Assembly (NCBI GenBank): GCA_013400115.1
Contig: VXBP01002579.1
Coordinates: 638,080 to 702,079 of the forward strand
DNA from: Rhinopomastus cyanomelas
Taxonomy: Eukaryota > Chordata > Aves > Bucerotiformes > Rhinopomastidae
Reading direction: 5' to 3'
DNA: 64,000 nucleotides
This document shows, piece by piece, positions 35,394-47,803 of the stretch (positions within the stretch are counted from its first letter, which is position 1; every line of letters starts with the position of its first letter). The translations under genes were made by a program, and so were the position numbers. The notes beneath the pieces were generated by a model. It was not told the origin of the DNA, ran no database searches, and was given only the letters and a program-made list of their open reading frames with translations.

Positions 35394-37879
35394 TGTTCAG
35401 TGTAGCTTGCTGTAATGAAATATAGAGCCTGCAGTGGATGAAAAAGCCTTTGGCTGAGTGAACAAAAACATCTCCATATTGCTCTGTTAGGACAGAAGAA
35501 GGCAGTTTGCATTTGCTGGATCCCACAGCTCCACATCGTGCTTCACTTCAATATGCTCTCTGTTATGGCTTCATGGGTGGGAGCAAAGAATGGGTGAAGG
35601 GAAACACACCACCATGTCAGACCACTGATCACAGTGATTTCAACTAGAGAAGGGAAAAAAGCTCCTTTCAGCGGTATTTTTCATAGCCCAGGATCACACA
35701 GAGTGGAAAGCATTTCATTCATTTTTTGTTCAGCTTCTGTTTCCTTTCCTCGAGATGTCTTTTTATCTACGAGAGTGGAGCGTGTTTTATATCCATTAAG
35801 CCAAGCTCACCCCTGGTGTAACCCTAGCCAAGAGCATGGAGTTTGGCCAGGAACAATTTCAGCCTCTGGTCTCCTTCTTTTTTGGGATTGTTACCACCTG
35901 AAACCAGCATCCTCCCCCAAGGCATGGCTTTTGAGTCAGTTAGTCAGCACGCACAGACGTGAGGCAACGCTCTCTGCCCAGGGATTGGTAGCTGCCTGTG
36001 AGTCCTGTCTGCAAATGGGTAAAATGAGATTCCTCTGGGTGTTGTAGGAGAATAAACTACACACAGACATTTCTCACGTCCAAAAGGAGAACTTAAACAG
36101 CAAGTTTAGGGACAGATGCTGCCTTGGGAATACAAAAAGAGCTTACTCCAGGCGTTTTGGCAGACCTCTGAGTAAGAGCGTGGAAGCAGAAACACCGCCA
36201 CGTTACTACGTGCTTCTACTTTTCACAGCTCACATTGCAAGTTGGCTCTGCCATGAGTTTGCCACAAACAGATGGGAAGTACCCAACCAGAATCCCAGTG
36301 AATCTGCATTTAAGCTCCACCTGCCTTAATAGCGGAACGTGATACGAAGGTTTGGCAGTGTGAGGAGTTACTCCTTGTAGGAGCAGAGCGTAGCCCAGCT
36401 GTTCCCATCACAGTCCCCAAGCAGAAAAGTGCTGGATGATGCATTAGATGATTAGAAGTCTTCTTGAATGCAGAGACTAAAAAAGTTTGGATTAACAGGG
36501 TTTAAAGACTAGTAAATCTCCAGACTTTGAAATCCTGTCTTGTTTTAAAATTAAAACAAGTCTCAGCAAAGCCAGGTTAACTTTTACCCTTTGCTTTTAT
36601 TGCTGCATGAAGAGCTGAAACAACAAAGAAAATGCTTATTCAGATAGTCTGTGTATTTTCCCCCAGCATTAAGAAAATCATATCATTTCTTCTGTTAATC
36701 CAGCTGCTCAGAGGAGTGTTGTGCAAGAACACCTAAGCTCCCTGCGCTTGGTACAGCTGATGAGAGAAACAGCAGCCAGGAACCTCCTGTAGGTCTCCTA
36801 CAATGGCCAGTTCTGAGCAGGACACTGTAGCCTCTATACGGAAGCTGCACTAAGACAGTTGCACAGAGCCCTGTTGAAGAAGAGAGCAGTAACCCACTGT
36901 TTTTGCCCATCACTTTCCAAAGCATGCAAATTCCTTGAGTGTGGATCAAGGTGGCCCAACCTCAGCATGCAGTGCTTTCACACAAGGCTTTTAGAGGGAA
37001 GAAAAGTCAGACTCACCTGTCAGTGCAAATGAGGAACAGACCTTTGAAAAGAGATGCAGAGATTAGGTGCAAAACAAAGGTGGCTAATACAACTGGTCCA
37101 AGGGCCAGTTGCCTTTCTTATGGTAGGATCCTCCTTAAACATGACAGGGGAGTCAGCACAACAAATTATTTCAAAGCCTGGGCCTCCAGATAAAACTAAC
37201 ATGGGTGCACATAACCACACTCATGATTTGTCGTGTTTACAGCAGGCAGCTCACGTAGCTGCACAGGGCAGGGGCTTCGAGAGCGAAAGGACGAGAGAAT
37301 GCACTGTGACAGAGCGCAGTGACGGTGGCACTTACGTGTTGTTGACTTCCACATCATCAGACGAGGCTGAACTGTCCTGTCTTCACTGAATTTATTGCTA
37401 GAGTAAGGTCGCAGTTCAGATAATTGTGCTACTGAATATCTGCTCCTGTCCCTGTCTAGAGAAAGTAGATTCAAACAGGCACCATCCTTGACAGGGAATA
37501 GATAACCTAGGAGCCAAGTCAGCAGGCAATTGACTTCCTCCTCCCTCCTGAATCTTTACTTATCCATTTTACAAACAATAACAAACTAGAAAGGGTTTGA
37601 GGCACTTGGGAGCACAGGATCAGAACTCAGTGTGATGGTGGCCAGCTGGCAAACTGAGATGCAATTATGCAGGATCCAGCATGAGTCAGCAGTGCCACAC
37701 AGCTGTGGATCCTCAGCACTATAGTGGGAGATCAAAGTAGCAGTGTCATAGTAAAGGTGCACCAAGCTTTGCCTACTACAAGGTACTGACACAGTGGAGT
37801 CACTTTCTGAGAGCCCTGACGTTCCAGAAAGAAGAACACAGGACTGCAGAAAGTCCAGAAAACAGCAGAAATGAACATA
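35394..37879. other. Unique non-coding sequence
   Basis: Nothing is recognised over 2.5 kb. The plus frame 35634-36047 (137 codons) has no motif or splice context. Confidence 0.45.
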
Positions 37880-38304
37880 GGTCTAGAAGATGATGCATGA
37901 AGACAGATTGAAAGACCTGGCTTGGTTTTGGCTAGACAAGGGGAGACATGATGACAACCATTGTGTATGTAGAAGGTTGCTACAAATATAAGGAAATGAA
38001 TTCTCCACTAATGGTTGAGACAGAGGGTGATGAAGCTTGATTGCACTTAAGGGTTTTCCCACCACAGAGGCTATGGAATCTGTCACAGAGGTTTTAAGGA
38101 ACAGTTTAGACAAGCATCTCTCAAGAATGACATAGAAGAACATGCTTTTGGCAAGTGGCCTGGTCTGTGGAGGTGGTTTCTCCAGGGTTCATCTTTCTTC
38201 TGTGACTGGGTGACAGGATCAATCTAATTGCTATACTGTCTTAGAATAATTTTCTAATTAGAACAGATGTGGTTCTTTCCAACCCTGAGTGATTCTGATT
38301 CCAT
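37880..38304 (+). mobile_element. Old, diverged CR1-clade LINE, sense
   Basis: GACAAGGGGAGACATGATGA, CTACAAATATAAGGAAATGA, GAGGTTTTAAGGAACAGTTT, AGACAAGCATCTCTCAAG and CTTTCCAACCCTGAGTGATT follow, in order, the end of ORF2 and the 3' region of an old CR1-like element, ending in a degraded ATTCTGATTCC tail. Divergence is high and the frame is broken. The younger CR1 at 38319 lies only about 15 bases further on. Confidence 0.65.
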
Positions 38305-38318
38305 AACTTCTCCAGTGA

Positions 38319-38405
38319 AGTGATCCTGCTGTGGCAGGGGGATTGGACTAGATGATCTTTCGGGGTCCCTTCCAATCCCTAATGATTCTGGGATTCTTTG
38401 ATTCT
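38319..38405 (+). mobile_element. CR1 LINE 3' end, sense, ~85 bp
   Basis: GTGATCCTGCTGTGGCAGGG, GGATTGGACTAGATGATCTT and TTCCAATCCCTAATGATTCT, followed by GGGATTCTTTGATTCT, form the dominant-subfamily 3' UTR and tail. Only the last 85 bases are present. Confidence 0.93.
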
Positions 38406-38700
38406 AAGCAGAATAAAACCCAACAAATCACAAACTGTCTCTTGTTTGAATGGAAGAGAAGGCAGGAGTTAATTTGTTTATGGTAACTATGAGAGTGTCA
38501 CTCTTTCATTTTGCTTCATTTAGCTTGGTCACAACATAAAATCGACCCAGAAGCTGGGAATGGAATTAATATCACTTTATCCTAAATCAAAGTAATCACA
38601 GATATAATTCTGCTCATTCACACCACATCCTTTAGTCTGCATTTGGTCCAAAATCTTTCCTTTAGCTGCTATTTCTTTCATTTCTGTTGACATATTACAG
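38406..38700. other. Unique spacer
   Basis: Nothing is recognised between two CR1 copies of opposite orientation. Confidence 0.5.
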
Positions 38701-38997
38701 ACTCATAGAATATTAGGGATTGGAGGGGACCTGGAAAGATTGTCTAGTCCAATCCCCCTGTCACAGCAGGTTCACCTAGATCCAGGAACACATCCAGGTG
38801 GGTTTTAAACATCTCCAGAGAAGGGGACTCCACAACCCCCCTGGACAGCCCCTTCCCTCTGTCACCTTCACCATGAAGAAGTTCCTTCTCATATTGATGT
38901 GGAACCTTCTATGTTCCAGCTCACAACCATTGCCCTTTGTTTCATCGTCAGAGGACACTGAGAAGACGCCGGCTCCATCCTCCCAACACCCACTCTG
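38701..38997 (-). mobile_element. CR1 LINE, ~300 bp antisense copy with small deletions
   Basis: ACTCATAGAATATTAGGGAT, CAGCAGGTTCACCTAGATCC, CATCCAGGTGGGTTTTAAAC, ATATTGATGTGGAACCTTCT and CCGGCTCCATCCTCCCAACA show the antisense 3' half. In the minus frame 39045-38776 the conserved HWNRLP segment is lost: after NFFMVKVTE the reading continues GRGCPGG, because a deletion removed the AGTGCTCTG region. Confidence 0.93.
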
Positions 38998-39164
38998 TCC
39001 ATATCTAATAACATTATTTAATTTTTTTTTCTTGCAGTGAAACACAATAAGATGAAACAGACCTGTTTAAATGGAAGGACAGATATGGCTCACATGTGGA
39101 AAGCTGGTTTGGTGTGATTATATGGCAGAATACTTACAGGAAGACAGAACAAGTGCCACTTGAG
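38998..39164. other. Unique spacer with a T-run
   Basis: An AT-rich TTTAATTTTTTTTTCTTGCA stretch lies near 39019-39038. No element is recognised. Confidence 0.45.
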
Positions 39165-39336
39165 GCACTAGACCAGGTTGCCCAGGCAGGTTGTGATGGA
39201 TGCTTCATCTCTGGAAGTATTGAAGGCCAGGTTGGATGGGCCACTGGGCAACCTGGCCTAATGAGAAGTGTCCCTACCCATGGCAGATGAAGATCATCTC
39301 TGGGGTCCCTTCCAACCTAAATCATTCTATGATTCT
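39165..39336 (+). mobile_element. CR1 LINE 3' end of a second subfamily, sense
   Basis: GACCAGGTTGCCCAGGCAGG, CTTCATCTCTGGAAGTATTG, AAGGCCAGGTTGGATGGGCC, CATGGCAGATGAAGATCATC and TTCCAACCTAAATCATTCTA end in ATTCTATGATTCT. It belongs to the group represented by the antisense pieces at 6111, 14369 and 19928, and here the tail is intact. Confidence 0.92.
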
Positions 39337-42300
39337 AAATGGAAAAGGCCAATTAAAAGCAAAATTCATTCTTAGACTTGCTCTTCCCCTTCTCCTGACA
39401 TTCTGACACAAACTCCTCCATCCTTCTTTTCATTCTGCACACAGGAGTGGACATTAATGGATATTTTGCAGACCACTTAATACCAACAAAGTTTTCACTG
39501 CTTCAGGACAGTGCTGGCTGGTCCCTTGTGCCTTCTGACCTTTAGAGCACCAGACCAAGCTACTCTGTAAAGCCATTTTAAGAATTCTGTGCCATTTGGT
39601 AGATGTTCAGCTGGCAATGTCCCCCACATGAAAGCACACAGAAAGTCACCAAAACCTCATTTCTTTCTGCAGCCTCCAGGACATTCAAGGACAGATGCTA
39701 GATAAAGACACAGCAAATATTTAACAAGGCAATTCTTTTGCCAGTTGTGCACATTGCCACACATTCCTTCAAAGCCAGACTGCTAATATTCCATAAGATA
39801 TTTGGGAGATCTAATATAACCACTGTTTCCCAAAAGCATCTCAAAACACACTCTAAACTCCTCACAATGATCTGCTGATTACTTACATTTACAGCAATGC
39901 AAACGCTTTGTCGCTGAGGTACAGGGTCTGCCCTAGCTAAACAGGGAATGTTAGCTACCTGCTTTTAGGTCTGTCTGATTTCAAAAGCTCCTCTCTTTAT
40001 GCCAGAAACTGAAAATATAAGCTGGCAGGTTTTGCTGTTTAACACCCAAGGTGTAGTTCTTCTGTGGATACAGCACTAATTATAGAGTAATCTTCTATGA
40101 CTGTTATTTTTCAGTCATTAAGTGCAGCCTCCTGTGTCCTGTCAAACAGATGCAGAAGGAAAACTTAATGATTATGGCAATTTAAGATCTACTATTGTAA
40201 GCTGGTAGCAACACCCACAACAGTTTTTCCCTCCTACTTGGTATTAGAAAAACTGCTTTCAAGCATTAAACTTTGCCAAATTTAAGTGTGTCAGCTAGAA
40301 TTTTCCGTTCTCCAAACCACAAGAATTCTAGCATATCTGAGGAGCCCAAGGGGGAGGAATCTTCTCCTGTTTTTTAACATATGACAAAAAATTGTTGTGA
40401 ATTTCCACTTGAAAAGTTATAACACCAGTCCTACAGGGCAAGTCCTTTCTTGAGGGGAAAAGGGGTTAACAGATTCTTGGTTTACTCAAGAGCTGCACAT
40501 CTGCTAGTGCTGAGTGGATGAACGTGTCTATTCAGCAGGGACTGGTGATGCTGTGGTCATGGCCAAAATGCCCCAAAGGGCTTTTCTGTCCAGCAAAAGT
40601 CCTTGATGAAAGTAAACAGAAAACATCAGAGTCTCACTTTGAGGAAAGAGAGATAATACATCAGATTTGGAAGAACATCTCCTCCTGCAGAGATCAAACT
40701 AGTTCAAGATTGGAAGAGGTGTTTGGGATACACATAGGATGACTGGGGACTGGCAACGGTCCTAGAAGATAGGAGATGTAGAAATTGGAAGCCTCTCCCT
40801 TTTACTTCAGTCCTGTGGGGGAAGTGACAACCTTCATGCTCATAGCAAGAATTCAGGTTTTTATCTGAGTGAGTCTTGTGCCCTGAGCCTTGAGAGTGTT
40901 GTTCTGCTGTTTCCAAATCCGGTGCTTTAAAAAAACCCCAAATAATTCTTGTCTCCATCTCCTCAGTAGGTGTTTCAAATTCAGACAGCAACCACTTTGC
41001 CAGTTGTAGCCCAGGGCTCAGGAAGACTTTCCTTGCAAAAACAGCTATGAGCCATGCTGGTTTAGCTATTTGAGGAGTGACTCTTGGTGTGGAATCCAGA
41101 CCATTTGGATGAGAACCTTAGGTAAGTGAAGTTTCACAAAGACCATCTGAGGATCACTGCAGTGGAGATAAAAATTCCCATCCTGCTGATAACTCAGGAG
41201 CGTAGAGTGTCAGAGTATAGCCACAGCATAGAAAATGTCCTCTTCATCCATCTGATTGTGAACTGGAAAACTATTCACTGGGTTGTTCCACTGCTGCATT
41301 GATAGTATCAGGCCTGATTCTGATATTCAGACTCCTGCTGAGCAGAATCTATCTGCACTTATAGTTATTGATGGGACCTTTGTGTTGTGAAGGGTATCTT
41401 GAATATGACAGATAGTGACAACATGTGATTCTGCTCAGCAAAGACCAGCTAAAGACTTTTTAGAACAGTATTTTTTAGGGAAATGGAACAACTGCTAGAA
41501 GAATTTAAATTAAATAAGCATTTTCCCCCCATAACTTTATTGTCAAATTACTTCACTTTTTTTGAAAATACTTAAAGTCTTTTCAAAGACAGAAATAGTT
41601 ACTCTACAATTAAAACTAATGAATTAAAACAAATGAATACTTTAAAGATAAGAGCGTTGTCACATATTCCCCAAGGAATTGAAAGAATGTAATAACATTC
41701 TGCCTTCAGACAACATCCACTCTCATTCCAGTAACCCCAAAAGAGTGTAACTGAAGGACTCTCATGGTATTTCAGAAAGACAAACAATTCTTATCTCTTT
41801 CAGATTAATTTAATTTTTCATCACATGGAGCTTTGAAAAGGAACAGTTTTTATTTTAACTGCAACTTCAAATCTAGAGTAAGATGGTCCCAGCCTAGCAA
41901 AGCACTGGAGAATATGTCTAACTACAAGCAGCCAAGAAAGTCCTCTGAAAGCCATTTCTGGGGTGACTTGCTAGAATGAGGTCAGAATGAGGACTCTAGC
42001 CTCCTTTCTTGATATTTTGTCTTTATTTTGTCAGTAAAGGATTGTACAACAGGAAAACTTTGAGAACAGCTTGAGGAACTTGTAGAAAACAAGGTCAGAA
42101 GCAAATTGTAGTTTGAAAGGGAATATGCTTCTCCTCCCTGTCCAGTTAGCAGCCTCCTTTTCCTCAGCAAGTCTTTATTCTCAGAGCACCAAGGCCAAAG
42201 CTCCAAAGGCTGGCAAGTACCAGGGAAGAGCCAGTTGGAGCTTGCCATCCAAGGTGGCTGTGTGAGCTGCAGCACAAAGGAAAAGAGCACATGGCTTTGA

Positions 42301-42817
42301 TAAAGATCTTTCCAGTGAGTGAAGATTTCTGTAGGGCAATGAACAGAATGAAGACCATTAAGAGGATATTTCAATTACTTCTGTGCTAAGAGGTCCAGGA
42401 TCCATTTCAAAAAAGGAAAAACTTAACCTATAGCCTTCTCTCCACCAAGCTAATCTGAAAATTCCATTTTACTTAGACTTTTCCAACTATTTTCAAATTC
42501 GTGTCAACATCTGCTAACACATCAACAGTCTGTAAAAACGAAGCATATGTTAAAACCACATAGAAAGTCAAACAGACTTCGCTGTGTGTGACTCAAGGAG
42601 GGAGCGTGGAAGGAATAAGAAGGAGCTGGAATAAAAGAAGATGGAAAATACTATGAATCAAATCGGGCATACCAAGAAATGCAGTTTTCTGATTTTCATT
42701 GGTGTTAAGTCCAGCAGAAGAATTTCCTTCTTGAGGAAATATGTTGAAAAAGGCCACAAACTTTTATGAAGAGGAGAGTCTTGAAGACTTGCATAAACAA
42801 CCTTCAGCTGCATTATT
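39337..42817. other. Long unique non-coding stretch
   Basis: Nothing is recognised over 3.5 kb of AT-leaning sequence. The largest open frame (minus 42374-41982, 130 codons) has no domain. Confidence 0.5.
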
Positions 42818-42962
42818 CACAGAACATTAGGGATTGGAAGGGTCCTCAAAGGATCATCTAGTCCAACCCCCCAGTCAGAGCAGGATCACCCAGACCAAGT
42901 CACACAGGAACATGTCCAGGCGAGTTTTAAACATCTCCAGAGAAGGAGACTCCACAACCCTC
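42818..42962 (-). mobile_element. CR1 LINE 3' end, antisense, ~145 bp
   Basis: CACAGAACATTAGGGATTGG, AGGATCATCTAGTCCAACCC, GAGCAGGATCACCCAGACCA and CATCTCCAGAGAAGGAGACT give the dominant-subfamily 3' UTR. The copy stops after CCACAACCCTCCTG. Confidence 0.94.
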
Positions 42963-43899
42963 CTGCTTACTTTTACCAGAATCTGCTGGTCCTGCTTAGG
43001 AAAGAGTTATTTTCCTTCATATTAGTTTTCCTATGGTTTGGATTTGTGCTGAAAACAGTGTTTACAACTCAGGGATAACAGTTATTGCTGAGCGACGCTC
43101 ACACAGCATCAAGACCATTTCTTGAAAACCCCTATTTTCATTTGCATGGCCTGTCCTCCTTGTGTTTTATTTGTCTCTGTTATTTCCCCTTTTATTGTTG
43201 TTATTATTATTATTACTAGCAAGTTATTATATTATTCTATTTCCATTGTTAAACTATTATTAGACCAACCACAAGTTTTCTCACTTTTACCCTTCCAATT
43301 CTTTTCCCCCTCTCTTGCTGGGAGAGAACAAGTGGCTGTGTGGTGTGTAGTTGCCAGCTGGGATTAAACCATGACACAGGCTCACAAAATCTGACTTGTA
43401 AAACAAGAGTAAATACTATTTTCTGCAACTATTTGTACAAACAAGCACTTGAAAACCTGCTGTAGCTCTGAAAGTGGTGGCACACGATGGGACCTTTTAT
43501 TCAAGACCTTTACTGTTCGTGTGTTCCTGTTCTGAAAGTGGGGTGTAAAAGCAATTCACCACTTGATCCCTGAAGGTCTACAGGGCGAGGAGCCTTCACC
43601 GACTGTTTCTGCAGCTTAACCCCAAACCAGAAGTCTTGTAAGTAGCACTTTGAAAAGATTCATGTTATTGAAGATAATTGCTTGATTTGACAGCTACAGC
43701 CTAAGCAATCAATCAGTTAGATCAAAGCCACATGTTTATTTGCAGACAGACTTTTTCTAGTTAAGATGGCTATCCCATGGCTGAAATTAGAACTAAGAAA
43801 ATATAAAGCACAGGTTAACAGCTTTTAACTGCAATTCCTTGAGGTGTAGCACACATCCCCATAATCATATAGGACAGGTAATGCATTCACAGAACATCA
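42963..43899. other. Unique non-coding sequence with an ATT microsatellite
   Basis: A short (TTA)n run lies at about 43195-43216. No gene is recognised. Confidence 0.55.
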
Positions 43900-44303
43900 G
43901 AGAGCACCTCCCTCATGAGGAAAGGCTGAGGGAGCTAAAGGGTCTCTTTAGCTTGAAGAAGAAGAGACTGAGGGGTGACCTCATTAATGTTGATAAATAT
44001 GTGAAGGGTGGGTGTCAGGAGGATGGAGCCAGGCTCTGCTCAGTGTCATCTACTGATAGGACTGTTTGTAAGCTGGGACATAGGAGGTTCCACATCAATA
44101 TGAGAAGGAACTTCTTCCCAGTGAGGGTGATGGAGCACTGGAACAGGCTGCCCAGGGGGGTTGTGGAGACTCCACTGGAGAGGTTTAAGACCTGCCTGGA
44201 TGTGTTCCTGTGTGACTTGGTCTGGGTGATCCTGCTGTGGCAGGGGGATTGGACTAGATGATCTTTCGAGGTCCCTTCCAATCCCTAATGATTCTATGAT
44301 TCT
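43900..44303 (+). mobile_element. CR1 LINE, ~405 bp sense copy with long ORF2 relic
   Basis: The frame 43839-44261 (140 codons, first ~20 from flanking DNA) reads LPHEERLRELKGLFSLKKKR, LRGDLINVDKYVKGGCQEDG, HRRFHINMRRNFFPVRVMEH and WNRLPRGVVETPLERFKTCL, then DVFLCDLV. Here the usual stop has mutated, so the frame continues into the 3' UTR as WVILLWQGDWTR. One deletion (DRT VCKLG) shortens the RGNG motif. Tail: TGATTCTATGATTCT. Confidence 0.96.
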
Positions 44304-46389
44304 TCATTCCCCTCAGGCCACGGAATACAGCTTCCCCCTCACCTGTCTGGAAGATCAGCAGTGGGTAACAGTCAGCTGATCTCACCAGGCTAGGGAGCAT
44401 CTTAGTGATAGCCCTGATTCAGGCTCTAGGTAGACTGCAGACTTCCCTATGATGAGGCTCAGCTCTGCATACTGAGCCCTCAGTTTCCCTCAGGATGTTG
44501 TCGTATTACTGGAAGAGCTCTTTCTGGTGAGCCCACAAATGTTCAGAAAGCTGCATTTCAACAGGACTGCTCTGCTAATATTACCATGTCTTTCTAAACA
44601 CACACAGATTAACATATAAAAACACACGACACAATGGAAAATACAGTTGGTTTGCCTCAGGACATGACAGTGAAGGAATTAAAAATGCTTTATTTCACTG
44701 CTTCTTGTACAAAAAGCAGCGTAATCACCACATCTTTCCGCTGTTGGAATAATCTCAGCATGTATTATTTGTTCAGAACTTACAGTATTGAAGTGCTGAG
44801 GATTCAAGTTGACACATGGATGAATCTCACAAACAGATGAGAGGATCAAGACTGGCCAGGCACCTCCTATCATAGTGAAAGACAAGACTGAGTTGGCCTC
44901 TGTGTTTGCCACCAAGAAGAACCTTCAGTTCCACTGCTGGCTGTAGCCCAGTAGGTGCTGAGTGGTGCAGACACATGCTACAACATGCTACACAAGACCT
45001 TGGCATGAGGGATGTTCCCCTTTGTTGTAAGAGAGCCATCCAGGAGGGAAGGGTGGGCTCAGTAGAAGTTTTTGAAGGTCCTTAACAGCCCTCAGTGGCT
45101 ACACCTGGGGCCATTTGCAGAAGGAGTTGGGAATGGATGTGTCTGTGGGTGGATGCACCTTGCAGAATTTCCATTACTGGAAGGACCATTGACCATCTCT
45201 GGCAACTAGAGTGTCTGGTGAGATCAGGACATGATGAATTGGATCAGGGTGAGGGATTTGGTTCTGCTTTCTTATGTGTTTCCCTTGGTGGTCTCAGCAT
45301 GGCTGCAGCAGGACACGGGCTGTGCTGTTTTCCTTTGTCATTGAATTTTTGAGCTGGTTTATTTTCTGTTGCACCCACAGTGAGCGGGTCTGTTGTTTTG
45401 TTTGCTTCCTGCTGCCGACTGTGCTGTTTTGCTTTTGTGTTCTGTAGTGACAGATCATGGAATCTACCTGTTTTCTGCTGATGGCTGCATCTCTTTCGTT
45501 AGGCTGTGCAATTGGCAAAACAACAGCCACACAGCAACGATAGCTGAGATTTCCTTTGCCAGGTCATGCTCAGAGTCAGTGCTTCTTTGCTGATGAAAAG
45601 CTGGAGAGTGTCTGTGTTCCCAGATGAAACTCCACTTCCACTGCAAACGAAAGGAAATCCATCAACAACTACATAAAGTCTGAACTAATCTCCAGGGGGT
45701 TGTGGTTTATGCCACCAACAAGGATTCCCACTTCTGTTTTAGATATTCATATCAACAGCTGTACCTCTTCTGTACTCACAAAAATCCACTCAAAGAGCGT
45801 TGTTTTTGCTTTACAATCTTGAGGCAATAGGAATGTGGACTAGGAATGCCACAAGAATATTTTCAGTTGTAAGAACAGTGAGAGTCTTTGGGAGTTTCTC
45901 TTTTTTTGACCAGATTTAAACTGGATAATTCTACTGGTAACCCCAAGTTTTCATTGTTTTGACTGATACAGTAGCTACATCTCAGTTTCAAATGATCCTT
46001 CTACTGCAAAATTTGACTGTACAGTTAATTCTCAAGATGGTCACCTCAGCTTTCCATGAAATGGCATAAGGCAAGGTATGAATCTCAGAATGCTGAGGAG
46101 GGAGCTGTTTGCCAGCAGAGGTATTACAGACATAATGTCCTTTCTCAGGATTCACTGCAGACTGGGTGGTGGGAAGCTCACTTCACTTTAGAACAACTTC
46201 ACCCCAGTGTCTACAACACTTCTCTTACATTATTTAAGGGCTGCATTGCTGTTGACTGACTACTGTGCTCCATGAGGGATTTGGGACTTTTGGTTTCAGA
46301 TCCCAACTCTTTTGTTCAGTATTGGTTTCATACATAGAATTCAAACAGCCAGATCCTTTAGACAGGGATGACCATGTTTTTGGGTACTG
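44304..46389. other. Unique non-coding sequence
   Basis: Nothing is recognised over 2.1 kb. Confidence 0.5.
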
Positions 46390-46670
46390 TCATAGAACCA
46401 TTTAGGTTGGAAAATATCTTTAAGATCATAAAGTCCAATCATTAGCCCAACTGTCTCAAGCCCACTGCTAAGCCATGTGTCTAAGCTCCTGATCTACATG
46501 ACTTTGAAACACACCCAGGGATGATGATTCGAACCCCTCCCTGGGCAGCCTGTTCCAAAGCCTGATGACCTTTTCAGTGAAGTTTTTCCTAGTTCTAACA
46601 AAAACTTCTCCTGGCGCAACTTGAAGTCATTTCATCTTGTCCTATCACTTGTTACTTGTGAGAAGAGACC
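46390..46670 (-). mobile_element. Older CR1 LINE, ~280 bp antisense copy
   Basis: CATAGAACCATTTAGGTTGG, AAGATCATAAAGTCCAATCA, CCCTGGGCAGCCTGTTCCAA and TCACTTGTTACTTGTGAGAA follow the 3' region and ORF2 end of a CR1 subfamily separate from the dominant one. Divergence is clearly higher, with multiple substitutions and no long open frame. Confidence 0.9.
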
Positions 46671-47311
46671 ATCAAAGAACTGATCCTTTGTCAGAGAAAC
46701 TGATGCTACAAAGAGAACCACCAGTGTGTCTTATGGCATGTGGCTACTCTTAGGTGCCCAGGAGTTGTCTTAGTGTCATCCATTTCCAGATCAAGCACAG
46801 AATACCACACATGGACACTTCCCCACAAAGGAGATGTAGGATATTGAATTGAAATGGTAATCTAGATAAAGAAATGTTGATCTGTTTCAGATCTAATCAA
46901 GAGTCACTCTGTAACTGAAATATTTTCTGTCCCTACACCTCCAGTTAGAATTCTGTTCTGGGACCCTACCCATGTGATTATCAGATGGAAAACTAGGGAT
47001 GAGGTTTAGATTTTCCACAATCACTGTTTCTAAGGAATCCTTTTGGAAAGTTTAATGGATGAACTAAGATTTCTTCTAAGAATTTCACATATTCCACATT
47101 CCATAATATTATTCTACATTCCATAATATGTCACAATCCATAAACGTCTCCTTTCCTTGCAAGTTCTGTGCAGCTGGCACAAATCAGGGAAGAGCTGCAA
47201 ATCTTGTTGCTGGTTTTTTCAGTCACACATTCATGTGTATCCACTGCCTATTCCACTTTAAATAAAGGATTTGACATAGTTATGGTGTATTTAGGGCAAT
47301 CTGGAAGCACT
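46671..47311. other. Unique sequence with a 20-bp local repeat
   Basis: ACATTCCATAATAT occurs at 47096-47109 and 47116-47129 in an AT-rich patch. Otherwise nothing is recognised. Confidence 0.5.
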
Positions 47312-47437
47312 AAGGTTGTTGTCAGGTTGCCCAAAGAGATTGCAGGTCCCTATCCCTGGAGATATTCCAAAGATGAATGGATGTGGTCCTGAGCAACCTG
47401 CTGTAGGTGGTCCTGCTTGAGTAGGTGAGTTGGGCTA
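47312..47437 (+). mobile_element. Old CR1 3' region, sense half of a rearranged pair
   Basis: GTCAGGTTGCCCAAAGAGAT, CCCTATCCCTGGAGATATTC, TGGATGTGGTCCTGAGCAAC and GTTGGGCTAGATGGCCTCCA follow the sense 3' region of an old CR1. The GGTCCCTTCCAAC block and the tail are missing. An antisense CR1 segment starts about 15 bases downstream. Confidence 0.8.
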
Positions 47438-47452
47438 GATGGCCTCCAGAAA

Positions 47453-47585
47453 CTTAACTTTGAAACCATTGCCACTTGCCCTATCACTAGATTTCCTTGT
47501 AAAACATCCCACGCCAGCTTTCCTGTAGCCCCTTTAGGTATTGGAAGGCTGCTGTAAGGTCCCTCTGGAGCCTTCTCAGCAGTTA
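47453..47585 (-). mobile_element. Old CR1 ORF2-region piece, antisense half of the pair
   Basis: TTGAAACCATTGCCACTTGC, CCTATCACTAGATTTCCTTG, CTTTCCTGTAGCCCCTTTAG and GGTCCCTCTGGAGCCTTCTC are antisense to the part of CR1 ORF2 that lies immediately 5' of the segment at 47312-47437. The two pieces are adjacent parts of one element model in opposite orientation, so this is a probable inverted rearrangement. Confidence 0.8.
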
Positions 47586-47803
47586 CCACAGTGACAGGGA
47601 GCATCTAAAATTTTGACAGGTTTAGTTTACATCTAGGTTAACAACTTCAATAAAGAAACAGTAATGTCATTACCTGTACATACAAAAAAATTGTTGAGAT
47701 GTAGGAAGTCTGTTTAAATGCATAATTGGTAGCAACAGTAACACCAGTGTAATTTTTAAAGGACTTTAGTGTAATTTTTAAAGGACTTAAGGAAAATGCT
47801 AAA
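47586..47803. repeat. Short TTTTTAAAGGACTT repeats
   Basis: AGTGTAATTTTTAAAGGACTT occurs twice in tandem at about 47747-47788, and TTTTTAAAGGACTT recurs at about 47851-47864. This local repetition borders and partly lies inside the inverted repeat that follows. Confidence 0.75.

Noticed and set aside
43839..44261. Host gene encoding a 140-residue protein
   Set aside because: The frame is flanking DNA fused to a CR1 ORF2 relic and continues past the mutated stop into the CR1 3' UTR.
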